64,000 nucleotides of DNA from Candidatus Accumulibacter appositus (GTDB taxonomy: Bacteria > Pseudomonadota > Gammaproteobacteria > Burkholderiales > Rhodocyclaceae): contig JEMX01000012.1 of assembly GCA_000585055.1 (NCBI GenBank), forward strand, positions 2,075-66,074, read 5' to 3'. Numbering within the stretch: position 1 is the first letter of the stretch; every line of letters begins with the position of its first letter. Shown here one piece after another: positions 30,912-39,577 of this stretch. A program made the position numbers and the translations under genes. Below the pieces are notes generated by a model. It ran no database searches and was not told where the DNA came from. It saw nothing but the letters and a program-made list of their open reading frames with translations.

Positions 30912-32348
30912 GAACGGGGGCAGGGGACGAATGCCGATCTTGCCGGCCTGCAAGAAGCGGCCGATGACGCGGTAAGTGTCGGGATCGAATGGCAGGCCGG
31001 TCGGCCCGTCCGCTAGCCGCGCCTGCAGCGCCTCTTCATTGGCTACGCTGGCTACCAGGCGCCACCGGTCCACCAGGTGAAACTCTTCACGCATTCCGAA
31101 TTCGTCGCGCTCCCGTAGCAGCAGTGGCCCCTTGTAAGGCCAGGGCTTGAGCTTGAATTTCGCCAGCGCGGTCAATACGCGGGCGCTGTGCAGGGCAATG
31201 GTTTCCTTGCCAATGCAGACGCCGCGGCAGCTTTTCTGGCGATAGGCGGCGCAGGCTCCAGGCTTGGCGCTGTCATCAAGACCGAGCAGCTTGTAGCACA
31301 GGCGGTGGGCATCAGCGAGTTTTCGCAAGCTGCGCGAGGCCTCACGATGACTCGGGTAGAGGCCGAACAAGTCGTCGGCGATGGCAAAATCGATGTCCTC
31401 GGCGAGGACGAGTTCGGGCCGAAAGTTACCGTTTTGCAGTGCCCGAAGTTGCCAGGAGCAAAGCGCCTTCGCCGCCGCGCCGGGGCCGTCGCCTGAGCCT
31501 TGTGGCCGCGTCTGGGGTCCACTCTGCGCCGCCGAACGGGACATTTCGATTTCACGCAAGCGAGCACCCAGATCGCCGGCTGCGTCGCGCCAGTCGACAC
31601 GGCGGAGATCGCGCAGCAGCGGCGTGTCGTGCTTGGTGGTGGTGAAATGCGCCAATACCTGCTGGCGAAGGTTGCTCGCCCGCCGCAGTAACAGCAGGCG
31701 ATCGTCTTCGCCGTAGAAGGCGTAAGCACCGGCAGCCTCCGGCAGATCGTCGATCAGCGCGGCGTCGAGCTGCGCTGGCAGCTGGGGACGGCCAACAATG
31801 TGGGCGACCACGCTGCGCATCGTCTCGACCGGCAGTTGCCCATGCCAGCAACGCCACAAGTCCCACAGCAGGCGCGCATCGGCCAGGGCACGGTGGCGCG
31901 AGCCAGCCACCGCCAGCCCATGCCGGACCACCAGGCTGTCGAGATTGTGCCGGTGGTGCTGCGGGAACAGCTTGCGCGAGAGCTTGACGGTGCACAGCGT
32001 GGGCGCTCGGAACTCGATCCCGAGTCGCTTGAATTCGCATCTCAGGAAACCGTAGTCGAAACGCGCGTTGTGCGCGATGAGCAGTCTTCCCCGCAGTCTT
32101 TCGAGCAAGGACGGCGCCAGTTGCGCGAAGGTCGGCGCCGTGCTGAGCATCGCGTCGTCGATGCCGGTAAGACCGGTAATGAAGGAAGAAACAGGGGCTT
32201 CCGGATTAACCAGCGCACTCCATTCACGCGCCCCCTCGCTGTCCACCTCGACCAGGCCGACTTCGATGATCCGGTCGTTCGCGAAATTGGCGCCGCTCGT
32301 TTCCAGGTCGACAAAAACCAGCGCCTCGGGGGCAACAGCAGGATTCAT
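30903..32348 (-). CDS. Exonuclease (DnaQ/epsilon-like) fused to a UvrC/Cho-type GIY-YIG domain
   Basis: A 481-aa two-domain nuclease. Residues 10-170 form a DEDDh exonuclease: FVDLETSGANFANDRIIEVG (Exo I), IAHNARFDYGFLRCEF (Exo II) and HRALADARLLWDLW (Exo III). From about 195 a GIY-YIG-like module follows (LPEAAGAYAFYGEDDRLLLLRRASNLRQQV), where the usual GIY and YIG sequences are degenerate. The C-terminus has a Cho/UvrC-like CxxxxxxxCxxxC cluster (CAAYRQKSCRGVC). Such fusions are annotated as 3'-5' exonuclease or DNA polymerase III epsilon-like proteins; a role in excision repair is likely but not shown. Confidence 0.88.
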   Translation of the reverse strand: MNPAVAPEALVFVDLETSGANFANDRIIEVGLVEVDSEGAREWSALVNPEAPVSSFITGLTGIDDAMLSTAPTFAQLAPSLLERLRGRLLIAHNARFDYGFLRCEFKRLGIEFRAPTLCTVKLSRKLFPQHHRHNLDSLVVRHGLAVAGSRHRALADARLLWDLWRCWHGQLPVETMRSVVAHIVGRPQLPAQLDAALIDDLPEAAGAYAFYGEDDRLLLLRRASNLRQQVLAHFTTTKHDTPLLRDLRRVDWRDAAGDLGARLREIEMSRSAAQSGPQTRPQGSGDGPGAAAKALCSWQLRALQNGNFRPELVLAEDIDFAIADDLFGLYPSHREASRSLRKLADAHRLCYKLLGLDDSAKPGACAAYRQKSCRGVCIGKETIALHSARVLTALAKFKLKPWPYKGPLLLRERDEFGMREEFHLVDRWRLVASVANEEALQARLADGPTGLPFDPDTYRVIGRFLQAGKIGIRPLPPFSL

Positions 32349-32485
32349 GGGCAGCGACGGGCGAGCGCTTGCGGGCGAGCGGGAAGAGCCGCCAGGCCAA
32401 GGCGGACCATCTGGCCAAGCCCGGCCGCTTGTTGCTGGCCCTCGTTGCTCACCGCCTGCCAGAGAATGCTCAGTGTCGGCAGCGC

Positions 32486-33370
32486 TCAGTGCTCCGACAA
32501 TCGCGCGATCGCCGCAATCGCATCGGCGAACACCTCGGTCAAGGCCAGCGGCAGGTCATGGGCCATTCCTTCGATGACCTGCAGTTTCGCGCCCGCGATG
32601 TGTGCTGCCACGTCGCGACCACAGGCGACCGGAATCAAGGGGTCTTCGCTACCGTGCAGGACCAGTGTCGGCGCGCTGATCGTCCGCAGCAGGGCGCGCC
32701 GATCACCACTGGCCAGAAAAGCAGCCAGCTGACGCGCCACGCCGCGCGGATAAAAGCCTCGCTCGTGCTCGTCGACGAGCACCTCGCGCAAGCGTTGCGG
32801 ACAACTCGGGTAATCGGGGCTGGCGACAGCCAGCTGGCGCTTGAGCGCGTCTTCGATCAGGGTTTCCTTGTCGCGAGTCGCCGGCAAGGGGGCCAGCAGC
32901 GCTTGCGAGGCCTCAGCAGTCGGCGGCGGCAGATCCGGATGGCTGCTGGTGGACATGATGCTGGTCAGCGACAAGGTGCGCTGCGGATACTGGGCGGCAA
33001 CAATCTGCGCGATTGCGCCACCCATCGATGCGCCGACAAGATGCGCCTTTTCGATGGCCAGGGCGTCGAGCAGAGCAACGCTGTCAGCGGCCATGTCCGC
33101 CAGGGTATAAGGCACGCTCAGTGGCTTACCCGTGCGCAGCGCCTGGCCGACATTCGGCACCCCGGCCTCGTCGAACTTGCTGGACAGGCCGCAGTCGCGG
33201 TTATCGAAACGAAGCACACGAAAACCGCGCTCGACGAGTGCGTCACAAAATTCGCGGTTCCAGCGGCTCAATTGTGCACCGAGTCCCATGATCAACAGCA
33301 TGGCTGGTGCTGACGGAGGACCGAATGACTCGTATTCGATTTGAAGATGGTTGGCGGTGATCTGGGACAT
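32486..33370 (-). CDS. Alpha/beta hydrolase
   Basis: A 294-aa hydrolase with the nucleophile elbow GASMGGA (Ser about residue 105), the oxyanion-type LLIMGLGAQLSRW, the Asp region TLVLHGSEDPLIP and the His in EGMAHDLP. The fold is close to epoxide hydrolase/haloperoxidase or esterase enzymes that act on lipophilic esters. The ATG at 33370 (MSQITANHLQIEYESFG) is preferred over a longer in-frame reading. No signal peptide. Substrate unknown. Confidence 0.9.
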   Translation of the reverse strand: MSQITANHLQIEYESFGPPSAPAMLLIMGLGAQLSRWNREFCDALVERGFRVLRFDNRDCGLSSKFDEAGVPNVGQALRTGKPLSVPYTLADMAADSVALLDALAIEKAHLVGASMGGAIAQIVAAQYPQRTLSLTSIMSTSSHPDLPPPTAEASQALLAPLPATRDKETLIEDALKRQLAVASPDYPSCPQRLREVLVDEHERGFYPRGVARQLAAFLASGDRRALLRTISAPTLVLHGSEDPLIPVACGRDVAAHIAGAKLQVIEGMAHDLPLALTEVFADAIAAIARLSEH

Positions 33371-33652
33371 GAAAGCGGAGAAGGGGGTTCGCAATGAGGG
33401 GCAGTGGCGGGCCGGGCTGCAGCCTCGGCAATCTACCACTTGCGCTTGATGGCAGCAAATGCGCGCGGGCGCTCAGGGCAGTCTAAAACGCTTTCCGCGC
33501 CCGCCCAAGCACTCTATCTGTGCTCTCCGGGAAATTTCTTTGCGGCGCTTTGCGACATTGTTCTCGTTCGCCGATCAATTGCCAATCACCCGCAGCCGCG
33601 CCTCATTTAGACTTCGTCCATGTCATATTTCTTAATGAGGAGAACGCATCCG

Positions 33653-35140
33653 ATGAAGCACTTTGTCCGTCACTCAATCATGATCGCCTGCCTGGCCGGT
33701 TCACCAACGCTGGCCTCTGCCGAGCCACTGCAGCGAGTCGATCCTGGCGATGCCCAGCTCGACTGCTCGGGGCTGACGGCGCAGCAACAGGCGATGGCTG
33801 AATTCATTGCCGCTGGCGATCCCAGCGCCCCAAGTGTTGGCAAGGCGGCGGCGGGCGGTGCAGCAAACGTCGGTGGACAGGTCGCTGGCGCAGCGGTGGC
33901 GCAGGGTTCCGGACTGTTCGGCGGACTTGGCGGTCTGGTCGGCAAGGTCGCCGGCGTCGTCGCACAGCAGCAGGTGGAAGAAAGCATGGCTCCGGACGCC
34001 GCGGCGCAGCAGCGCGCCGCCGAAGCCAGGGAACGACAGGTCTTTCTTGGCAAACTGGCCACAGCCAAGGAGTGCCGGGCGGATGAGCCCGGATACCCGG
34101 GAAAAATGCTCTCCGCCGACGAATTCAGGATGCTCGCCGAAGGGCCGGCCGGAGGAGAGGTTCAAGCCTTTACGGTCGCCGCGGTGCAGGCAGCCGCGTC
34201 TGAGCCGATCGTCGTGCTTGATGGCAGCGGGCTCCTGGAAGGAAAACTGCATACCGCCGGCAAGCGCGTCTACATCAGTGAGTTCCGGGTGCTCTTCGAA
34301 GTGGCTGGCGAGGTTTCCGCCAACACTCGTGCCGGCTATCTGCCCGGGACCAACTACGGCGGCACCCGTTCACGAATCAAATATCAGGTCGCCAATGTCG
34401 ATGTTGCCGCCTTGCAGGCCTTGACCGACAAGGCCTGGGCCGATTTGCAGGAACGGCTCGCGGCCGGTGGCATCAAGTTTGAGGATGCCGCGGGTTTCAC
34501 TGCCGAGAACGGCGCGGTGTATGCGGCGACCGAGGCAGCCAGCACGGCCGAGGCGCCTGTGTATGTAGAGCAGGACCTCGGACATACGACGCGCAGGTAT
34601 CTGGTACTGACGCCGACCGGCATGAAGCTCCATGAACGTGGTTTCGCCGGCATGGGCGCCGGTGACATGGGCAAGCGTATGGACTGGAGCAAGAGTGGCT
34701 TCGACGGAATCACGGTCGGCGTGGCGATCAATATCGCCGCGCTGGAGACTTCCGGGTCGGGCTCGTCGATCTGGAATCGCGCCGGCGCCAGCACTGGCGC
34801 GGGCGAAGGAATGACGATTACCGCGCCGCCACAAGGAGTCGCCGCCAGCGGCCATGTTGACGGCGGTAGTCTGCGAGCGCCAAAAGGCATCGCCGTGGCT
34901 GGAAATTTTGCCCGCTTCCGGGAAGTCGGTGGCTTCGACTCGCAGAAAAACGCAGCCGTCGTAGCGCTGCAAGTCGTCGGAAATCTCGCCGGCGTCGCCG
35001 CCAACAAGTCAAAGGTCGTCGAAATGGAAATTGATCTGGACGGGCCTACGACCAGCCGCATGATGCTAAGTGGTTTGGCAAGCTTCAACCAGGCCTTGAC
35101 CGAGCAGTTCAAGGTCGGGCAGCAGGCAAGTGGCAGCTAG
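33653..35140 (+). CDS. Secreted protein of unknown function
   Basis: A 495-aa protein I do not recognise. The start at 33653 has AGGAG upstream and gives a signal peptide MKHFVRHSIMIACLAGSPTLASA. Residues about 55-100 are a Gly/Ala-rich stretch (AAAGGAANVGGQVAGAAVAQG) with glycine-zipper-like spacing, possibly membrane-associating. A mostly soluble domain follows with AGYLPGTNYGGTRSRIKYQ and a Gly/Ser-rich segment near residues 360-400. The C-terminus contains DLDGPTTSRMMLSGLASF. One Cys pair only (Cys about 35 and 135). It stands alone between intergenic stretches. It may be an outer-membrane or periplasmic protein. Confidence 0.8.
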   Translation: MKHFVRHSIMIACLAGSPTLASAEPLQRVDPGDAQLDCSGLTAQQQAMAEFIAAGDPSAPSVGKAAAGGAANVGGQVAGAAVAQGSGLFGGLGGLVGKVAGVVAQQQVEESMAPDAAAQQRAAEARERQVFLGKLATAKECRADEPGYPGKMLSADEFRMLAEGPAGGEVQAFTVAAVQAAASEPIVVLDGSGLLEGKLHTAGKRVYISEFRVLFEVAGEVSANTRAGYLPGTNYGGTRSRIKYQVANVDVAALQALTDKAWADLQERLAAGGIKFEDAAGFTAENGAVYAATEAASTAEAPVYVEQDLGHTTRRYLVLTPTGMKLHERGFAGMGAGDMGKRMDWSKSGFDGITVGVAINIAALETSGSGSSIWNRAGASTGAGEGMTITAPPQGVAASGHVDGGSLRAPKGIAVAGNFARFREVGGFDSQKNAAVVALQVVGNLAGVAANKSKVVEMEIDLDGPTTSRMMLSGLASFNQALTEQFKVGQQASGS

Positions 35141-35320
35141 GATCTAGCGACCAATCGCCAGGCCCTTGAGAGCGAGCACTTCACACGCTCCCAAGGGCTT
35201 TCCGACCGCGACCCAAAAGAATTCGCATAATTTGTATTATGTAAACTCACAGACAAGAAAGGCAATAAGGAAAACGGGGCCGCAGCCCCGTTCAGATCTG
35301 GAAAGCGAGGCGCACAGAGC

Positions 35321-35623
35321 CTACTTGTTAGCGAACTTTGCTTTCGCATCGGCGAAGGTCTGGCGCACCGTTCCCCAGATGCTCTCGCTGCCGTTTCTGA
35401 GTTCTTCCCAAGCATCGTCCGCTGCCTCTTGCAGGGCGTTTATCCGGCCCTGCGCCAGCGTCTTTTGATATCTGAGTTCCTCGGCCTTGGCCTGGTATTT
35501 TTCCTTGAATTCGACGTCTGCTTGTCGAGCCTTCGCTTCGATGGCGTCGAGGTCTGCGCTCCACTCATCGAGCTGCAGTTTGAGTTTTCCAATATAGGCA
35601 TCCTTGGTCTCTTTCAGACTCAT
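35321..35623 (-). CDS. Small coiled-coil protein (stress-type)
   Basis: A 100-aa, almost wholly helical protein: MSLKETKDAYIGKLKLQLDE, then DLDAIEAKARQADVEFKEKY, ending FADAKAKFANK. The heptad pattern and charge point to a coiled coil. Similar short proteins are annotated as coiled-coil or Sll1863-type stress proteins; no function is established. AGGAG precedes the ATG. Confidence 0.78.
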   Translation of the reverse strand: MSLKETKDAYIGKLKLQLDEWSADLDAIEAKARQADVEFKEKYQAKAEELRYQKTLAQGRINALQEAADDAWEELRNGSESIWGTVRQTFADAKAKFANK

Positions 35624-35850
35624 GTGTCGCTCCTTTCGCAAGAGTTAACAAAACCGGCTCCAATATTACCAGCGCGCGGGCCATGTGGTCAGCCTTAATC
35701 GCCAGCCAGGCCTTTGACTCACGGACAGCACGCTCCGAGTACGCTGATCAGCGGTGGCCGCACTTATTTCTTGGCCACCGGTTTCCGACCACAGATCGGC
35801 CTATACTGGCCTCACACCTGCGTTCGCGGGTGCTCACGAGGAGGACGATC

Positions 35851-35976
35851 ATGGGCAAGATAAGACAAGGAAACAAGGAAGCGAAGAAGCAGGCGGCTTT
35901 GACCCCAAAGGAAAAGAAGGCCGTCAAACAGGCGGAAAAGCATGCGGCTGGTGTCGCGCCATTGATTCAACGTTGA
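35851..35976 (+). CDS. Small basic protein (41 aa)
   Basis: MGKIRQGNKEAKKQAALTPK and the remainder are strongly basic with repeated Lys-Ala and an acidic-free core, ending PLIQR. GAGGAGGAC upstream of the ATG is a strong ribosome-binding site, which supports translation. Many short Lys-rich proteins of this kind occur in betaproteobacteria; a nucleic-acid-binding role would fit but is not shown. Confidence 0.7.
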   Translation: MGKIRQGNKEAKKQAALTPKEKKAVKQAEKHAAGVAPLIQR

Positions 35977-36138
35977 GCCTGTAGGTTGCAGATCGCACGC
36001 CAGAGTGCGATCAGGCCGTCGGTAGCCCGATGCTGGTTGAGCAGCCAGCAACCTGGAGCACCGGCGGCCTTTTTCCCTTCAGGAGGCTCCGAATTGCGTG
36101 CTGAACTCCCTCACGCACTCCAGATAATCACTCCCAGA

Positions 36139-36942
36139 TCATTTCCCGGGCTGACTTAAACGATCGAGTCGCAAGCGTTGACGTTCGTCGAAAAGCCGCC
36201 TGGCAGCAAGGCCGACGGCGACGACGGTGCCGAATCCGGTCCCCCCGGCGATAAGAAACATCACCAGAATCTGGTACTTGACGGCCTCCACCGGTGGCGT
36301 ACCGGCGAGGATTTGGCCGGTCATCATGCCCGGCAGGCTGACGATGCCGGCGGCCGACATGGCGTTGATGATCGGAATCAGGCCAACGCGGATGGCTTCG
36401 CGGCGGCTGTCTGAAATTGACTGCTGCCAACTCTGCCCCAGCGCCAGGCGACTCTCGATAATCGGGCGTTTCTGGGCGGCATCCTGCGTCAGACGGTCGA
36501 GTCCCAGTGAGATGCCGTTCATGGTATTGCCGAGAATCATTCCCAGCAGAGGAATGGCATATTGCGGCGCGTACCAAGGGCTGGTGCCGATCACCAATAG
36601 CAGCGCCATGACAGTGACGGTGAACGACGAGATAAACATCGACAGGGTACCGACGCCAAAGCCCCACCAGCCAATGAAGCGACGTTTTTGGCGGACCATG
36701 ACTTCGCGTCCGGCCACCAAGATCATGACGCCTGCCATCAGTGCCACCCAGGCCAGATGGACGTTATCGAACAACACTTTGAGCACCAGACCGATGAGCA
36801 ACAGCTGGATCGTGCTGCGTGCCGCCGAGGTCAGCAATTGACGCTCGACGCCAAGGCGCAGGCGCAGCGACAGTCCGGCGAGGGCGAGAATCAGCAGCGC
36901 GGCAATCGCCAGATCCAACGGCGAGAGGTTGATCACGTGCAT
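36139..36942 (-). CDS. fetB: Iron export permease FetB (YbbM)
   Basis: A 267-aa inner membrane permease with about seven hydrophobic segments and the conserved family block: LLGMILGNTMNGISLGLDRL, SRREAIRVGLIPIINAMSAAG and VSLPGMMTGQILAGTPP. Together with FetA it lowers intracellular iron and increases oxidative-stress resistance in E. coli. The ATG at 36942 overlaps the fetA end by ten bases; longer readings are not family-like. Confidence 0.94.
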   Translation of the reverse strand: MHVINLSPLDLAIAALLILALAGLSLRLRLGVERQLLTSAARSTIQLLLIGLVLKVLFDNVHLAWVALMAGVMILVAGREVMVRQKRRFIGWWGFGVGTLSMFISSFTVTVMALLLVIGTSPWYAPQYAIPLLGMILGNTMNGISLGLDRLTQDAAQKRPIIESRLALGQSWQQSISDSRREAIRVGLIPIINAMSAAGIVSLPGMMTGQILAGTPPVEAVKYQILVMFLIAGGTGFGTVVAVGLAARRLFDERQRLRLDRLSQPGK

Positions 36943-37550
36943 CGCAGCCCCCTCTCCTCTTCCGCCAGGCGGCCGTCGCGCAGAAGGAAGCGTCGCTGCG
37001 CGACGCGTTCGATTTGCCCGGAATCGTGACTCACCCAGAGCACGGCGGCTTGCCGCTGGCGTCGATACTCGGCCAGCAGCTGCTCGACGCGATAGGTTGT
37101 CGCCTGGTCGAGATTGCCGGTCGGCTCGTCCAGCAACAGTGCGCCAGGGTTCTGCATCAGCGTTCGCAACAATGCCAAGCGCTGTCTTTCGCCGGTTGAA
37201 CATCGGGACAGCTGCCAGTCGATGGCCGCCTCGGGCAAACCGAGCTGCTGCAGCCAGCTGGCGTTAATCTCCCCCTCGAAATGCTCGCCAACACGCTCGC
37301 CCCACCAGTGGCTTTCCGCTGCCACCAGGGCAACCGAACGCCGCCAGTCCGGAGCCTGCAGCTGCGAGCAGCGTTGATCATCGAGATAGGCGTCGCCGGC
37401 ATGCGCATCAAGATCGGCGATGGCACGCAACAAGAGCGTCTTGCCGCTGCCGGACGCTCCGTGGATACAGACGCATTCACCGGCATCGATATTCAGTTCG
37501 ATAGGGCCGACATGGCGGGCGCGCAGATGCTGGAGACGCAGGCTAGGCAT
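36933..37550 (-). CDS. fetA: Iron export ATP-binding protein FetA (YbbL)
   Basis: A 205-aa ABC ATPase: Walker A GASGSGKT (about 33-40), signature STGERQRLAL in place of the usual LSGGQ, Walker B ALLLDEPTGNLD and the H-loop VSHDSGQ. It energises export by FetB. Start at ATG 37550 (MPSLRLQHLRARHVGPIELN). The ten-base overlap with fetB shows operon structure. Confidence 0.93.
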   Translation of the reverse strand: MPSLRLQHLRARHVGPIELNIDAGECVCIHGASGSGKTLLLRAIADLDAHAGDAYLDDQRCSQLQAPDWRRSVALVAAESHWWGERVGEHFEGEINASWLQQLGLPEAAIDWQLSRCSTGERQRLALLRTLMQNPGALLLDEPTGNLDQATTYRVEQLLAEYRRQRQAAVLWVSHDSGQIERVAQRRFLLRDGRLAEEERGLRCT

Positions 37551-37872
37551 GCTCAAATTTTTCCGAAACCGGCATCACGAAGGGACGGGAAAGCGGGCTG
37601 CGCGTGCATACGGCATCCAGACGGTCCTCGCCACGAAAACATGCCTCAGTACTCACGGGATTTGCCAGAGCGGCGATTGTAGAGGGAATCATGGCGATGA
37701 AGCCTCGCCGTCAGCTCTAGCGGCCATAACACGACGGGACACCCCAAATCGTGAAAGTCGTAATCGCCCCCTCCCCTCGCCGCGCGGAGGCGACTTTCAA
37801 CATCAAGGAAAGTGCTGAAAAAGCGCGGGGCGCTCTGGGCGCCCCGCGCTTTGCTGTCGTTGCCGATCAGGG
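37551..37872. other. Intergenic region between fetA and ppk2
   Basis: Contains no gene. It carries a 9-bp inverted repeat TGAAAGTCG/CGACTTTCA (about 37753-37799) that shares GTGAAAGTCG and CTCCCCTCGC with repeat copy 1, and, further on, the ppk2 terminator hairpin (37821-37851). Confidence 0.6.
37821..37851 (-). terminator. Rho-independent terminator of ppk2
   Basis: AAGCGCGGGGCGC (37821-37833) pairs with GCGCCCCGCGCTT (37839-37851) across a 5-base loop; on the minus strand the stem is followed by a T-rich tract. It lies directly after the ppk2 stop. Its 19-base core is identical to the core of the terminator at 57037-57055. Confidence 0.85.
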
Positions 37873-39147
37873 CTACAGAATCGGCGTGTGCCCGCCTGAT
37901 GGATGACCTGTCGTTCCGCTGGGTTCGTAGACCACATGCGGACGGCCGACGAGCAAGGGGTCAATGGCGCCGATGGCGTCAACGTCTTTGCCGGTGTAGT
38001 TGAGCTTGTGCAGGACATAGCGCATGGCGTTCAGGCGCGCGCGCTTCTTGCAGTCGGACTTGATCACCGTCCATGGCGTTTCGGCGGTATCGGTATGGAA
38101 GAACATCGCCTCCTTGGCCTTGGTGTAATCGTCCCACTTGTCGAGCGACGCGAGGTCGATCGGCGACAGTTTCCACTGCTTGAGGGGGTGGACCTGGCGC
38201 TCCTTGAAGCGACGGCGTTGTTCCTTGCGGCTGACCGAAAACCAGAACTTGATCAGGTGAATGCCGCTGCGCACCAGCGTACGTTCGACTTCCGGCGTTT
38301 GGCGCATGAACTCGGTGTACTCCTCTTCGGTACAGAAGCCCATCACCCGTTCGACGCCGGCGCGGTTGTACCACGAGCGATCACAGAAGACGATTTCACC
38401 GGCAGTCGGCAGATGACGCACGTAGCGCTGGAAATACCATTGCCCGCGTTCTTGTTCACTGGGCTTCTCGAGTGCCACAACGCGTCCGCCACGTGGATTG
38501 AGGTGCTCGGTAAAGCGCTTGATGGCGCCGCCCTTGCCCGCCGCGTCACGACCTTCAAAAATGACCACCACGCGCTGCCCGGTTTCCTTCATCCAATTCT
38601 GCAGCTTGAGCAATTCGACCTGCAGGCGGTATTTCTGCTTCTCATACGCCTTGCGCGACATCAGGTTGCGATAGGGGTAGGAACTCGTTTCGCGCCAGCT
38701 CGACGCCAGTTCATCGTCCGGGCTGCTTGGCGGCCTTGCTTGCGGCTCCTTCCGGTCTTCCAGTAGCGCCTTGCGCAAGGCCGCGGCGTCATCGGGAGAC
38801 GAGCCGGTCATGATCGCTTCGAGCGTCTTCGCCAGCGATGCAGTGTCGCCGACGGTGGCATGGGCAATAATGTCGCGCAGGGCGACTTTCTTGTGCTCAA
38901 TCGCCGAACTGGCCGCTTCGGCAACATCGAAAGCTTCCATGGCGGCAGGCGTGCGCGCCGGAGCCACGTCTCCTGCCGCTGCCCGACGCGGCTGAGCTGC
39001 CGCCCGCGTCGATCCTGAAACAGCCCGTGCCCGAGGGGCTCGTGCTGCCGGCTTGACGGCCGGAGATTCAGTACTTTCGGCTTCCGTTGTTCCTCCCGCC
39101 GTGCTGCCATCGCTGCTTGGGGTGGGCGGCGGAGTTCTCTTGTCCAT
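37873..39147 (-). CDS. ppk2: Polyphosphate kinase 2 (PPK2) family protein with long N-terminal extension
   Basis: Transfers phosphate between polyphosphate and nucleoside diphosphates. The PPK2 domain spans about residues 165-410: Walker A FEGRDAAGKGGAIKRF near 195-210, Walker B/lid DRSWYNRAGVERVMGFC and FWFSVSRKEQRRRF, LDKWDDYTKAKEAM. The first about 160 residues are an Ala/Pro/Arg-rich, low-complexity stretch, well beyond the usual about 270-300-aa class I PPK2, and could mediate granule or DNA association. The ATG at 39147 has GGGAGAGAC upstream. A polyphosphate role suits phosphate-accumulating bacteria. Downstream there is a clear terminator. Confidence 0.93.
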   Translation of the reverse strand: MDKRTPPPTPSSDGSTAGGTTEAESTESPAVKPAARAPRARAVSGSTRAAAQPRRAAAGDVAPARTPAAMEAFDVAEAASSAIEHKKVALRDIIAHATVGDTASLAKTLEAIMTGSSPDDAAALRKALLEDRKEPQARPPSSPDDELASSWRETSSYPYRNLMSRKAYEKQKYRLQVELLKLQNWMKETGQRVVVIFEGRDAAGKGGAIKRFTEHLNPRGGRVVALEKPSEQERGQWYFQRYVRHLPTAGEIVFCDRSWYNRAGVERVMGFCTEEEYTEFMRQTPEVERTLVRSGIHLIKFWFSVSRKEQRRRFKERQVHPLKQWKLSPIDLASLDKWDDYTKAKEAMFFHTDTAETPWTVIKSDCKKRARLNAMRYVLHKLNYTGKDVDAIGAIDPLLVGRPHVVYEPSGTTGHPSGGHTPIL

Positions 39148-39577
39148 CTGTGTCTCTCCCAGTGGGTGTGTTCTGCTGCAAAAATGCCGCCAGATCAACG
39201 CTTGACGACGTCTGCCATAATAGCGCCGACATGTTCGTCGTTTCAATCGCTTGAGAGCCAATAGTCGCCTGTTTTGCGCACTTTTCGAACTTTTTCCCGG
39301 TCAGCCTGCAAATCTGTCATGGCTGATCGACAAGTCGGAATTTCTTGTCCCGACCAAGGTTTTCTGCAGCAACGGGCACAACCGCTTCCCGCCAGCGGCA
39401 GCCAAGATTCCGGCCGGCGCCAGTCTTCCGATCGCCAGCAGCGTCGTCATGGGACTTGCGATATTCCGCACGTTCGTATGCCACCGGGCATCGGCGCGGC
39501 GCGCAGTCTGCTCGTACAATGGTACATTCGGCTTTTGGCGATTGCCGCAGGGTGGTTCGGTGCAGCGGAGGGAATCG
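39148..39577. other. Divergent intergenic region between ppk2 and a binding-protein gene
   Basis: A 430-bp stretch with no convincing gene; frames through it do not look like proteins. It should contain the divergent promoters of ppk2 and the binding lipoprotein gene. Confidence 0.5.
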
